Origin: Aquatica leii
Lineage: Eukaryota; Arthropoda; Insecta; Coleoptera; Lampyridae
Length of the DNA stretch: 64,000 nucleotides
NCBI GenBank assembly: GCA_035610365.1
Contig: CM069435.1
Coordinates: 7,838,001 to 7,902,000 of the forward strand
Direction of reading: 5' to 3'
Numbering within the stretch: the first letter of the stretch is position 1; every line of letters starts with the position of its first letter. The notes under the pieces are model-generated. The model did no database searches, was not told where the DNA came from, and saw nothing but the letters and a program-made list of their open reading frames with translations. This document shows, piece by piece, positions 47,560-58,835 of the stretch. The translations under genes were made by a program, and so were the position numbers.

Positions 47560-47993
47560 TGGTTTTCTTCACCATTGAAGTCTACTTCTTGGTGGTGAGG
47601 TTTTAGAGGAATACGAGAGTTTGATTGATACGATCGTAATACAAAAGAGTGAATTCGACGATAAACAGTACTCATAGAGACTCTGCGACCAACTACTCGT
47701 ATCCAGTTTATTCTAACTGAACGCGATGGTTCTCAAAGGTCTTGAACGGCACTTGTTCTTAACAGACTATCTTCTCGTTCATGCGTGACTCTGGGTCGTC
47801 CAGTACCTCTACGTCGTGTTTGCAACTGTTCCTCCTGCCATCCTCAACATGTTTTTAATATTGTTGAATAAGTACGTCCTAATCTTCTGGCGATTTCACG
47901 ATATCCCAACCCAGCTTCCTGCATTCCAATAATTCGCCTTCTCTCAAAAAGCGTTGATTGTTGAAAATTACCTTGTCTGCGAGCTCGTGGCAT
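47560..47993 (-). pseudogene. Truncated Tc1-like transposase, N-terminal half
   Basis: On the minus strand from ATG at 47993: MPRARRQGNFQQSTLFERRR, then GYREIARRLGRTYSTILK (helix-turn-helix), a stop where tryptophan is expected in C*GWQEEQ, and TGRPRVTHEREDSLLR, the GRPR linker. The sequence continues toward RRVSMSTVYRRIHSF and then stops being recognisable. The catalytic DDE half is missing. It differs from the Tc1 element at 10.8-11.9 kb. Confidence 0.7.
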
Positions 47994-48596
47994 TCTGACA
48001 TTTACAAACAATGACAACTGATAACTAGATCTAAAAATATCTGAAAAACTACTACGATAAGGGTTTAGAAATAAAAGTAAAAGAAGCGTGGAGATGTTGA
48101 TAACACCATGTATATTTTTTGAATATTTTCAATACATCACCATTTTCACTCCAAATTTTAATCATTTATTTGTCCATATATAACAGTTTTACATACAAAA
48201 TTTCAGCACTCCACGTCTACTTTTTCTATGTGGTGCATTTTATTTGAAACCTAAAGTATTTCTGTCGTATTTGTTTGTTGTTTATACTCTTGTTTTTGTG
48301 CTCAGTATATTTACTTTTTCGACCAACAAATTTTTTTTCTTTGTTCTGATTTATGTTGATTTGTCGTCCTATTCTAATACGATAATGGTTTTTTAGCTTT
48401 TTCGTCATTATTGGTGGTTTTTGTTTATATTGCATTTAACCATCTATTGTAGAGTCGTTTTGTGCTTTTAGTTTCTAGTTTATATGTAATTTGTTTGCAC
48501 ATATTCGGATGCAGTTTTTAGGTCAATTAGTTTATTCGAGTTTGGCACATTACTAGACTGTTATTTAATAGCACGTTGCTTAGTGTTCAAACGTTA

Positions 48597-49830
48597 TACA
48601 GGGTGAGTCCTTAAGCGCGATCCTCATATTTATCTCGAAAACCGTTTGGTATAGCCGTACGGAAAAAAAATCATAGACTAAATCACATATAGGGAGTTTA
48701 CTGAAAATATAAGTGGTTACAAAAAACCGTAATTTTTTCAATAATATAAAATGTAAAGATATTCATTATCTTACCTAGTTCGAAAGCTTATTTAATTCTA
48801 CAATAAAAATATCTATTACGAAATTTCTATGTTTTTATGCTAAACTGTTAGGTGAAGACATAACTTTTATAGACAAAAATTAACGTATTGTCGATAAGAA
48901 ATGTTTTGTTTAAAATAGTTTTAACTGCAGTATAGTACGAAAGATTCTACATTAGAAACACCATAAGCCTCTTTCTTAACATTTTCTTGTTAAATTGGTG
49001 ACGCATTTTAGTGAAGACTCGCAGATTTAGTAAGCTTGGTATAGTTGTAAAGTAAATAAATTAGCAAATCTATCATAAAAATTTGAACTCTGCCATTGGA
49101 GAAACGGGAGACACAAAATGTCTAAAAATGTCTTGTGAACCATCAATCGCAAAGGTGTTCAAATTGCCTCCCATTATTTAGAATGCACTCATTGATTTTT
49201 GTTCTGGTTGACAGTACATCAGCTTCTAATTTCACCTTCGAAATAGACCGTATGGCGTTCTGTATTCTTAAAATCATGTTCTCGCGGGTAGTAGAAGGAT
49301 CTTGTTAGACTAAATCTTTTACACGTCCCTAGAGAAAAAAATCTTGACATGTAAGGTCCTGAGACTTCAGTTGCCAAAGAAACGCACTTTCCATCCATCG
49401 ATCGGGGAATTCATCGTTGAGATGGTTCCGAACTCCACCTGCATAATGAGCAGGGCAACCATCTAATTGCATCACACATCTTGACGACTATTCAAAGGAT
49501 AGTCATCCAATAAATCTGGAAATGTATTTGTTATAAATTCTAAAAAAGCAGCAGCATTTAGCAATCCATCAAAAATCTAGGGACCAGCAATCTGTCCGTG
49601 AAGTATCCGAACCCAAACATTTACGGAACATTAATGTTAATTATCCACAACTGGCATTCAATGAGGGTTTTCCTTGGTATAACAATGCATGTTGTGCCGA
49701 TAAATATTTTCATTATTCTTCAATGTCGCTTCATTTAATCATAAAATTTTATTTAACTCTCTATGGTACGAATTTTTAAAATACAATAAAAAACTCTGTG
49801 GCAGTTAGTTATGTAAGAGTAAAACTATTC
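48597..49830 (-). mobile_element. Second rosa-like mariner, decayed
   Basis: The left border begins ACAGGGTGAGTCC after a TA. The minus strand carries a decayed transposase (about 49120-49740). In order it has DEATLKNNENIYRHN, SVNVWVRILHGQIAGP, DVMQLDGCPAHYAGGVRNHL with the second aspartate and QDLTCQDFFLQGRVKDL with the third, ending near NGRQFEHLC. It aligns along its length with the transposase at 513-1557 but is much more diverged. Several stops and frameshifts. The N-terminal half is not visible here. The end region 48715-48900 is repeated, inverted, at 63380-63530. Confidence 0.65.
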
Positions 49831-50089
49831 AAAGTAACATACCCCAATTAAAATTTAAATAGTGCACCCCTTTGTATAGAAAGGGTTTGGAACTTTAAAG
49901 TAACGTTGTGCCCCTATGACGAAAATTTAATTTGTGTTATTTAGATTTATGTGGAAAGTTGCACATTATTGTGCCGGGTAATATCACTGTAGCTCTAAAA
50001 TAAAAATGTACAATTATAAATAGAATAATAATTCATCAATATTATAGTAAAATTGTTTTATTTTTCATGAACTGGTTACGTAGTATAAT
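49831..50089. other. Non-coding flank of the piggyBac gene
   Basis: AT-rich, presumably containing the 3' untranslated part and left terminal repeat of the piggyBac element. No clear TTAA-CCC end could be assigned. Confidence 0.3.
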
Positions 50090-53000
50090 TAGGATGTATG
50101 AAATGTAAGAAAACAATTATTGTCCGGAGTAAAAGACAAAAAAACTGAACATTTGGAACATATAAGTTTTGATACACCCTTGCAGCCAGGTATTTTGCAA
50201 CGTCCTCTTTTGTCGCTAAACATTGCCCAATGCCCTGTGTTGTCAAATCTGACTGTTGCAGAAGGAATAGGAGCAGTTGGTTCTCGAGATGTTTTGGCTT
50301 GATGTTCTCTGTCAAGGCTACTATTGCTGGGTCTACCTGAACGTTTCTTGGCTATCTTGTTTTCTTTACAAAGACATTTTGCCAAATTTGCTTTATATTG
50401 AAGCAAGCTCAACTGTTCTTTCTTTGGAAGTGAACATTTATCCACATCGCGGCAATACAAAAGCCAAGAAACAACGGCTGCTAAGTCAAACATGTGGAAT
50501 CCTCATCTGTGGTACCATTTTCGGGAACGAATTTTGAGTCGGTATAAAGCTAACAATGAGTCTACAAGATCAACACCTCCCATATGTTTATTATAGATAG
50601 TTACCACTGATGAGCAGGTTACAGCAATTTTTTTTCTTATCCCATCTTTCAGCATTTGTCAAAGTATAAGCTGATGCAAATGTACTCAAAAAAGTTACAC
50701 TTTTATTATCGTACCACTTTACGGCTCGTAACTGCACTCTATCTACCTTTGCCTCTTTCTCCTCAAAGCTGCCTCTTGCTTTCTTTTTTAGGATGCTGTC
50801 ACTAGAAAAATTGCAGTTGTAGATCCTATTTTCTCTTGCACCGGCAACGCTGTGTATTCCCAATTGTTCAAGTTTCACTTGAAGGTCTATACTACAGAAC
50901 CAATTGTCGTAATAAAGTTTGAAGTCCATATTCTTTGGAACAATAGCAACAAGGTTCAGTACTATGTTCCCGCTTGCACCAATATCAGGAAAGTCTTGGA
51001 CTGGAGATATGGTCCCAGTATATACTTGAAAATTATATACTATCCCTTTGTAATCACAAAGAACAAAACATTTGTATCCTCAGCGCTTAGGCTTCTTTGG
51101 ATTGTATTGTTTGATGCTGCTTCTTCCTTTGAATAGAACGATTTGTTCATCGACACATAACTTTTAATCCAAGGAAATTTTATTTAGATTTGCGAGCAAT
51201 CCAGTAGTAAGGGGACGGATTTTGAAGAGCTTGTCATAACCTGGGTGCCCTGCTGGAATTTGATTCTCATTGTTATTGAAGTGCAGGAACTTCTTTATTG
51301 ATTCCCAACGGTGTAGCGACATCGTATTGCTTACGCAGTCAACACGGCATGCTACACTCCAGTATAACCTTGTTCTGGGTAATGAAGATATAGACATGTA
51401 AAGACAAATGCCTTTAAATTGTTCCAGCTTTTCTAAAGTAATATTTAGAGCTTTATTTGGGTTGATCCCCACTGCGTAAAGGTTAGATAGTGTTACAAGC
51501 TTTAGGTGTTTTACGAACCTGCACGGCCAACTCGCAATAATCGGAGAGAGGGGAGGTCCACACTAAATACAGAAAAGATGTTGCAGGGCGCCAGAGCTTA
51601 TCCCAAAGTAATTTTCTATCTTGCTCAGGACAGAACAGGATACTTGTAACAAGATGTTAGGTTTGTAATCCCTTCTACTCGGCTGTTCGAGTAGCCAGCG
51701 TTTGTGATTAGATAACGACGATCTAAAGAGAAAGGTATGTTGTCATAAAAGAAGAAGTAACCACAATAACAACTTTAATCTAGAATCGTTGATGATTATA
51801 ACAGAATATAAGAATTCTCATTACAGAAAATCCGTAGTATCGGCAACACACAATACATACGTAACTTTGGTTTACATGAATAGCGAAGAATAATTTAGAG
51901 TACATATCATTTGTATACAGCATGCGAGATATCCGAAATAATGATAATAAGTACGGCCTTAATATTACAGTATCATAATAAGTATTGGTGGTACACAGCA
52001 TGCGTAACCCGAAATGAGAGAAGAATAAAATTACTATATAAATGGTACTTCAATAACGTTCGTAACCACGAAATTAATATGTACAACAGTTTCGTGAGCG
52101 ACCTTGTTGACAACGAAATAAGATACATATAAAATCACTTACCAAACACAGGAACTTCCCCTTGTGTGAAGAAAGTACTTTCCCCGACACGTAATCCTGT
52201 AAATAATTTGAATTGCAAATCGTGTCAAACCAATGCCTCACGAAATCAAGATCTACAAAATCATTACTTAAATTTTAAAGTACACACATAACACAACCCG
52301 AAAGTCGGATGCTGTTATACCCCTTTTCTGTGATTTAATTAATTCCAACACAGGCCTTATAAATATTTAGAATCGTTCCAACACAATATTCGTCGATGGT
52401 TATCTCTCGTCTATCGGTATCGACTAGAATTCATGGGCCGGATGGTGGTAAGAATGGCCGGTGACGATACGAATACCCCACGATCGGAACGAAGCCACAA
52501 CTTCCCTGGTGGACGTTAAATTATACCAGAATGCCCTTAGTTATGAGGTAGCACATGGCGTTCTGCGTGGATGAAATCAATTTAATTCAGAAGACTTCTA
52601 TTTTCCATCGTGTCCCAACACGTGGATGCGTTTAGAAAATGATTTTTAACTCGATTTAACGATGTTAAAGTCAAAAATGCCGGTCTGTCACCGGATGTCG
52701 CCTACTCAATACAAAGTGACCAACGAACCCGATAGATGGCGTCGAGAAATATAAAAGTAATTTTTAATTAAACTGATATACAGGGTAATGCATTATTTAA
52801 ATTTGTGCACGTAACAATAGTTCTACGACAATCTTTAGAGTTTCCCTGTCAAGAAGACTTCTGAAGTAGTCAATTGGTTCTTTCACTTCCTCAGCGATTG
52901 GTAGTTGCCGTTTCCGTTGAGGTACAGCAGGTATGGTTCTCACATTTCTCCATGTAATGGACTGCCTGTTTGCTTTTCGTTTTTTATTGTACTAGGGAAA

Positions 53001-53266
53001 GCTGTGGGCCGCATTCGTTTAGCAGTGGAAGTACTAGGCTGATCTATGTCCGTGTCAGTAACTCTTTCGGGATCTTTACTGTCTGAAGGACTCTCCTCCG
53101 GGACACTCTTTGATGAATTTGAGTCTACATCGGCAGGAACAAACTGTTCTTCATTGTCATCACTTTGTATTTTCAATTCATCTTCACTTTCATCAGCAGG
53201 CTCGACAATGATTATTCTTCTACGTCCATAACATAGAGCCGGATCCATTATATTACCATTGTACAC
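50090..53266 (-). pseudogene. piggyBac transposase split by a solo LTR
   Basis: Minus-strand piggyBac transposase. The acidic N-terminus is at 52940-53266, either from ATG 53266 or from the second methionine (MDPALCYGRRR). The 52820-52930 stretch reads EPIDYFRSLLDRETLKIVVE. After the inserted LTR it resumes with INPNKALNITLEKLEQFKGI (51164-51472). Then come YKCFVLCDYKGIVYNFQVY, DFKLYYDNWFCSIDL and RAVKWYDNKSVTFLSTF, the regions around the catalytic aspartates. The C-terminal cysteine-rich domain CKIPGCKGVSKLICSKCSVF is at 50090-50493. Around 50500-50590 the frame is broken in the otherwise legible GGVDLVDSL region, and there is another shift near 51150. The terminal TTAA repeats were not identified. 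It cuts and pastes at TTAA when intact; this copy is dead. Confidence 0.85.
51491..52816. mobile_element. Solo LTR inserted in piggyBac, target duplication ATAG
   Basis: TGTTACAAGC at 51491 to GTAACA at 52816, flanked by ATAG (51487-51490 and 52817-52820). The piggyBac coding sequence continues on the two sides. Same family and length class as the copies at 26957 and 29871. Confidence 0.9.
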
Positions 53267-53707
53267 TGTTACTTTGATGTAACAAACATCTTATTTGCTG
53301 TAATTTTCTTATACTTTACGTAATAATATTATTAATGCAAAATATATTATCTGTACTTACCCAGAAAATAAACAGTATTTTTCGAAACGTTAAAATTTGT
53401 GTTGAAACTCATAAAATAAACAATAAAACAGTAAATCACTAGTAGCATTAAGGCGCATTTACATTGATATAGTAGTTAAAGCAAGTTACTAAATTTAGTA
53501 GCTGGCATTGTGTAAATGTCTAATTTAGTACTTGAACCAGCCACCAATTTAGTAGAAATTTTAGTCAAGTAGATAGTCTGCAATTCTATTTACTTGAGCA
53601 AGTCGCTTCCCCCTCTACGTGATTTGTTTACTTCTATGCGTACTAAACACGTTTGGACATATCTTTTTAGTGTATTTGTTTAATGGTGTGGATTTAAAAC
53701 ACGAAAA

Positions 53708-54064
53708 ATGGCTACGTCCCGATGGAATGAAGATACAACACTAAAATTTGTTCAGGAGTATCCGGTCAGAAAATGTTTGTAGAACACAAGCAGTGCTAGT
53801 TATAAAAATAGGAATGCTCGCGAGGCAGCTTTCCAAGAAATGCAGGAAATAATGGCAATAGAAGGATTCGGAGTGATAGAAATAAAAAACAAAATAAGGG
53901 CACTACGTTCAACATATTTACAAGAATTAAAGAAAATCAAAGATTCCAAAAAATCTGGCGCTGGAGCAGACAGTGTTTATGTGCCACATGTAAAGTGGTT
54001 TGCAGACATGCATTCATTTTTGCAGTGTTTGGATAATAAAAGACCTACACAGGATAATTTAATA
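53708..54064 (+). pseudogene. Harbinger MADF-domain protein, exon 1
   Basis: DNA-binding partner of the Harbinger transposase. From ATG 53708 it reads RWNEDTTLKFVQEYPVRKCL, an in-frame TAG (53780-53782) at the conserved tryptophan (W to stop), then NAREAAFQEMQEI, IEIKNKIRALRSTYLQELKK and VPHVKWFADMHSFLQ: a complete MADF (Myb/SANT-like) domain of about 100 residues. It ends in phase 0 at a good donor (ATA|GTAAGT, GT at 54065). The matching acceptor is at 61785-61786 beyond the gypsy insertion, so the intron now contains that whole element. Confidence 0.8.
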
Positions 54065-54128
54065 GTAAGTTATTTTAATAATTTAAGTTATGGTTATAAT
54101 ATTAAAAAGTTAATATATTGTTACGTAT

Positions 54129-54580
54129 TGTTGCGTCTTTATTTATTAAAAACTAATTTATTTAAACGATTAAAACTACGTTTACTTATTCTAGAAATAT
54201 ATACACTTTTAAATTAACCGAACTAATTAAATCTAATAATAATATTTAATAAAAACACTTACACTATAATTTATATCACTTAAGATAAGATAATGTCCTC
54301 GGATTTCACACTTGTTTACACTAATTATCACATACACGATTATTCTCGATTTATTTATGTAGACAAACACGTGCTAACGATTTATTTTCACTTGATAATC
54401 TTCTTAATACAGCTGCATTCGCGTTTCGACAATAACTGACCTACGATCTGTCTCGTAGCTATATATAGACATACGGAAATCCTTCTAGATCGTTCCTCAC
54501 TTTTCGCTATAACTTCTAGAAGATAGATAACAGCCTTCTAGAAGGCTCTTGCGTTTGCAAGTAATTTCTCGATCGTTTCA
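54129..54580 (-). repeat. 3' LTR of the macrodomain gypsy
   Basis: 452 bp, the counterpart of 60338-60827. Shared stretches include ACCTACGATCTGTCTCGT and CTTCTAGAAGGCTCTTGCG. It directly adjoins the polypurine tract at 54581-54593. Confidence 0.9.
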
Positions 54581-54647
54581 CTGCCCCCTTCTTAGGACTG
54601 TTCTGTCCCAGAACAGGAGACTGGATGCGACACCGGTAAAAGGGATC

Positions 54648-54704
54648 GTGGCGATAGCGGCAGCTTCCTCCATTTCGGCAACTTCCTTGACCATAAAAGT
54701 AACA
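54648..54704 (-). other. CCCH zinc finger beyond the macrodomain (gypsy fossil)
   Basis: The minus strand encodes CYFYGQGSCRNGGSCRYRH, a C-x7-C-x5-C-x3-H zinc finger of the type that binds RNA in many cellular proteins. It lies just downstream of the macrodomain, between pol and the 3' LTR, and appears to be the last domain of the element's polyprotein. Its role is unknown; packaging of RNA or evasion of host RNA-binding defence factors are guesses. Confidence 0.7.
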
Positions 54705-54776
54705 GTCAATGGACTTTTCCTGACCCAATACTCTCCTCGGTTGGTAACTACAGACCAACACTTGAATGCCTGTTTC

Positions 54777-55679
54777 TCAAAAGACGACCTCCAACATGTT
54801 TCGAACTGTCCTCCAATTCAGTTGGTCTAAGCCACAACCAAGCTTGGGTACTGCCAATTCCTTAACATGATGGAACTCCATTTGTCTCTTGAGACTCCAT
54901 AATGTTCGCCACAGATCTTTGTATAACGGCTTGACACGTGAGTATTTCTTGGTGACCAGATAGAAAACGAAGCGTCCGTCACCACGTAGTCCTAAAACCT
55001 TTCCGACTGCCGGTTGTTGTCTTCGTAATTCATCTAGCTGCCCAAACTTCTTTTTAAACACGACTGCAACCCCTTTGGACATGTCAAGGTCCTCGCTCAC
55101 GCAATGTGCGATGGCGTAATCTTTTTGTGTCTGGAACAGGTCTTGTTGTTTCTCGGTGGTAACTCCGAACCTAGCTTTTCCAGAACCTCCGTATAAGTTC
55201 ATAAACTTTTCGAACTCCATTTCTTCGATTGGATTCCTGGTTCTGCTACTTATTACTCTGGTTCGGACCTGAACTTGCGGATTGTGGTTATCGCCAGCAA
55301 ACGGGGCTAGACGATCGACGTGGACCACTTTTGGCTTGCCTCTGGGCGGTTTTCGGATGCGGTATATAACGTCGTTAATACGCTGCACGACTTCATAGGG
55401 GCCCTCCCATTGCCTTTGCAGCTTCGGCAACAAACCACGTCTCCTTTGAGGGTTATACAACCAGACCATATCGCCAGGTTGAAACCCACCATTTTGCGCC
55501 TTGACGTTATATCTTGTTTTCATCCTGTCGCTGGCAATTTGTGTGTTTTTACGAACCTCTTCATGTACTTCGTCTAGCCTCTTTGCCAGCTTGCTGACGT
55601 AATCTTCTCCAGCGACTTCTTCTTCCGGTCTTCGTCCAAATTGAAGATCGCATGGTAATCTTATCTCACGACCGAGCAT
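54777..55679 (-). pseudogene. Gypsy integrase C-terminus with OARD1/TARG1-like macrodomain
   Basis: An open stretch of 300 codons within the gypsy fossil. Residues about 1-130 are the end of integrase, including WEGPYEVVQRI, the GPY/F module. After a linker, residues about 178-300 (55148 to 54777) are a macrodomain: AIAHCVSEDLDMSKGVAVVF, then KKKFGQLDEL, GDGRFVFYLVTKKYSRVKP and AVPKLGCGLDQLNW. This matches the cellular ADP-ribose hydrolase OARD1 (TARG1; its counterparts are AHCISED, FKKKFG, YLITKK and PRIGCGLDRLQW) closely enough to be the same subfamily. The lysine and aspartate used for catalysis in OARD1 lie in the equivalent positions (FKKKFG and GCGLD). It would remove ADP-ribose from proteins; whether it acted in the particle or the nucleus is unknown. 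Confidence 0.85.
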
Positions 55680-55694
55680 GACACAGGATGGTGT

Positions 55695-58600
55695 TTAGCC
55701 TGTGCTTTCGTGAACGGATGATCGGTACGCCATTAAGAAGAGGTGCAAGTACTGATCTCTTTGGTGTTCGGACACTACCTTGGCTAAGTACTTGCCCATT
55801 GTTCGATTCATCCGTTCAACCATGCCATCAGACTGAGGATGGAGAGGCGTTGTCCTAGTCTTTTTAATTCCTAACAGTCGGCAAACTTCTTGAAACAGCC
55901 CAGACTCAAAATTGCGGCCTTGATCGGAGTGTAATTCCAACGGAACTCCAAACCGGCAGAAAAACTCCTTTACTAATACGTCTGCGACTGTAGCTGCTTC
56001 CTGATTGGGTATGGCGTAAGCCTCCGTCCATTTCGTGAAATAATCCATCGCCACCAGGATGTATTTATTTCCCGAATCGGATTCTGGGAACGGCCCTGCG
56101 ATGTCAATCGCTACTCTTTCCAAAGGGCTTCCTACGTTGTATTGTTTCATGGGTGCTTTGCGCTTTCTCGCTGGACCATTTCCTGAAGCGCAGACTATGC
56201 ATTTACGGCACCATTTTATGACGTCCTCTTTGCAGTTCATCCAGTAGAATCGTTCTCGCACTTTACCCAACGTCTAATGCCAAAGTGTCCTCCTGATGTC
56301 CCATCGTGGAGATGCTTCAACACTTCGGTCACCCTGCTCTTCGGCACTACCAGCTGTAGTCTGTTTCCCGTGCCCTCGGCACTTTCTAGGGATCGCTTAA
56401 GAAGACCGTCTTCTACTATCAAGGAGTCCCACTGCGCCCAGTACGCTTTGATATTTTTGCCCAAAGCACTCACTTCTTCCCAGGTTGGTCGTCGGCCGCT
56501 TTCTTTCCAGTCGAGGAGTAGTCTTATTTCAGGATCGTCTTCTTGTTCGCGACGTAACTGCTCAGGTTCCCACTCATCATCAACCATAGCAGTTCTCCGG
56601 AAACATTCGACTTTTTCTTCCAGTCGCGAACAATGACTGCAGTCCGCCGCACATGGTCTTCTGGACAAGGCATCAGTGATCCGATGACTGCTTCCGGCAC
56701 GGTGTTCTGTGTCGTAGTCATACTCTTGCAGTCTCTCGATCCATCTTGCTACTTGTTCTTCTGGGTTACGGAACTGCAGTAGCCATTTTAAAGCGGCGTG
56801 GTCTGTTCTCAGTAAGAATTTTTGTCCATACAAATACTTGTAGAAATGTTCGATGGACTTAACGACTGCTAACAGCTCCCTCCTGGTCACGCAATAATTC
56901 CTTTCTGGCCTAGACAAAACCTTGCTAAAGTACGCGATAATCTTTTCTTGTCCATCTTGAACCTGCGAAAGGACCGCGCCTATGGCCATATTGCTTGCGT
57001 CGGTATCCAAAACAAACTTTCCATCTTCTCGTGGATAACTCAAAATCGGCGAAGTGACTAGGGCCTGTTTTAGTTGATTAAAAGAATTTTCGCAGTCTTC
57101 ATTCCATCTAAATTCTGCTTTTTCTTCGGTTAGTTTTGTCAATGGTTTGGCAATATTGGCAAATCCGGGGACAAATCTTCTATAATAAGTGCACAACCCA
57201 AGGAAACTTCGAACCTGATGTTTGTCGATCGGTCTTGGCCATGCTTGCACTGCTCGGATTTTATCTGGGTCAGCCCTTACTCCATCTCTAGATACGACGT
57301 GGCCAAGGTATTGGACTTCCTTCTTAAATACGTGGCACTTCTTTGGGCTCAGTTTGAGGTTAGCCCCACGTAATCTCTGGAACACTTCCTTCAAGTTGTT
57401 CAAGTGCTCTTCAAACGATCTTCCAACCACGATCACGTCGTCCAGGTAAACCAAGCACGTCTTCCAAGACAATCCGCGCAAGATGGTCTCCATCAAACGC
57501 TCGAACGTTGCAGGAGCGTTACACAGGCCGAAGGGCATTACAGTGAACTGCCACAAACCAGTTCCGATCGTAAAAGCTGTTTTTTCACGATCCTTGGGTT
57601 CTAATTCTACCTGCCAGTATCCACTCTTTAAATCTAACGTAGAAAACCACTGGGATCCTGACAGGGTGTCTAGCGTATCGTCAATTCTGGGTAAAGGGTA
57701 GCTGTCCTTTTGGTCACGTCGTTTAGCTGCCTGTAGTCTACGCAAAACCTCGTTGATCCATCCTTCTTCTTCACGAGTACCACTGGGGATGCCCATGGAC
57801 TACTTGAAGGTTCAATCACGCCTTCTCTCTCCATATCCGTAATTATTTGTTCGGCTTCTTCTCTTTTCGCCAAAGGAAGTCTGCGTGGATGTTGTCGTAT
57901 CGGTCGAGCGTCTCCGGTATTAATTTTGTGTTTCACCACGTTAGTTCTTCCTTTGGAACCACTCTCCAGCGCGAACACATCTTGGTACTCTTGGATCAAC
58001 ACTTTAACTTTAGCCAGCTGGTCTTGGCTGAGGTTTTCGCATTTGGTGGTAAGAATGTCCAATAGATGTTGTGGACACTTCTTCGGCGACGTATCTTCGT
58101 TCGACTTTACGCATCTCACAATTTGTGATACTGGCGTGCATTGGCCTACCGCGGTCTTCTTTTTTAGCGTTACAGGATCTGAGTTGATGTTTAAGATCCT
58201 TACTGGCATCGTCTTCTTTACTCGTACTAAGGTTCTGGCAACGAGTAGTCCCTTTTCAACTAAGCCGCCCTCCATTGGTTCAATCGCGCGTATGTAGCCT
58301 TCCCGGAGATTTCCATCCAGGCGTGCCATCACCACACTTTCCGTCCTTGCAGGCAGAATCACGTCTTCACTCAACAAGACTCGCACGGCTGCCTTCTCTG
58401 ACGAATGAAAAGGAATTTCTTCATTGTCGATCTTCAGGACATCGTTTTTCATATCCAAATGGAACCCATACTTCTTTATCACGTCCATTCCCAGGATAAC
58501 TTCTTCCGTGATGTCGGCTACCAGTACTTGGTGGTCGAGTACTCCATTTCCCAAACCAATGGTTACTTTGACTTGTCCGTGAGTAGGTATTTCGTCGCCC

Positions 58601-58821
58601 GTCGCTGTTCGAAGTCGTGCTGTTACTGGTGATGTCTTCTCGTTTTCCAATAAGATGTCAGGACGAATGATGGTCTTCGTCGCTCCCGTGTCAACCAGTA
58701 ACTGAACGCTTCTTCCATTGATCTTGCCATCGAGATAAATGCTATGCAACTGCTCCCTAGGCGATGCCATTTGAATGGTAATCTCCGGGGCATGGCTCGT
58801 TGAGGTCGACTTTCGCCCCAT
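55695..58821 (-). pseudogene. Gypsy pol: protease, RT, RNase H, integrase (fossil)
   Basis: Main part of pol of the 54.1-60.8 kb element. In order: aspartic protease with [14 protein letters not shown] (about 58690), and reverse transcriptase start [18 protein letters not shown] (about 57790). Then FSTLDLKSGYWQVEL, TVMPFGLCNAPATFERLM and the catalytic LVYLDDVIVVGRS (about 57430), followed by RNase H with FVLDTDASNMAIGAVLSQ. The integrase part has a zinc-binding segment, then VAIDIAGPFPESDSG, ELHSDQGRNFESGLFQE and GMVERMNRTMGKYL with D, D and E. Motif spelling places it in Ty3/gypsy. Broken at a few points. Confidence 0.9.
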
Positions 58822-58835
58822 TTGGTCGACCTGTT

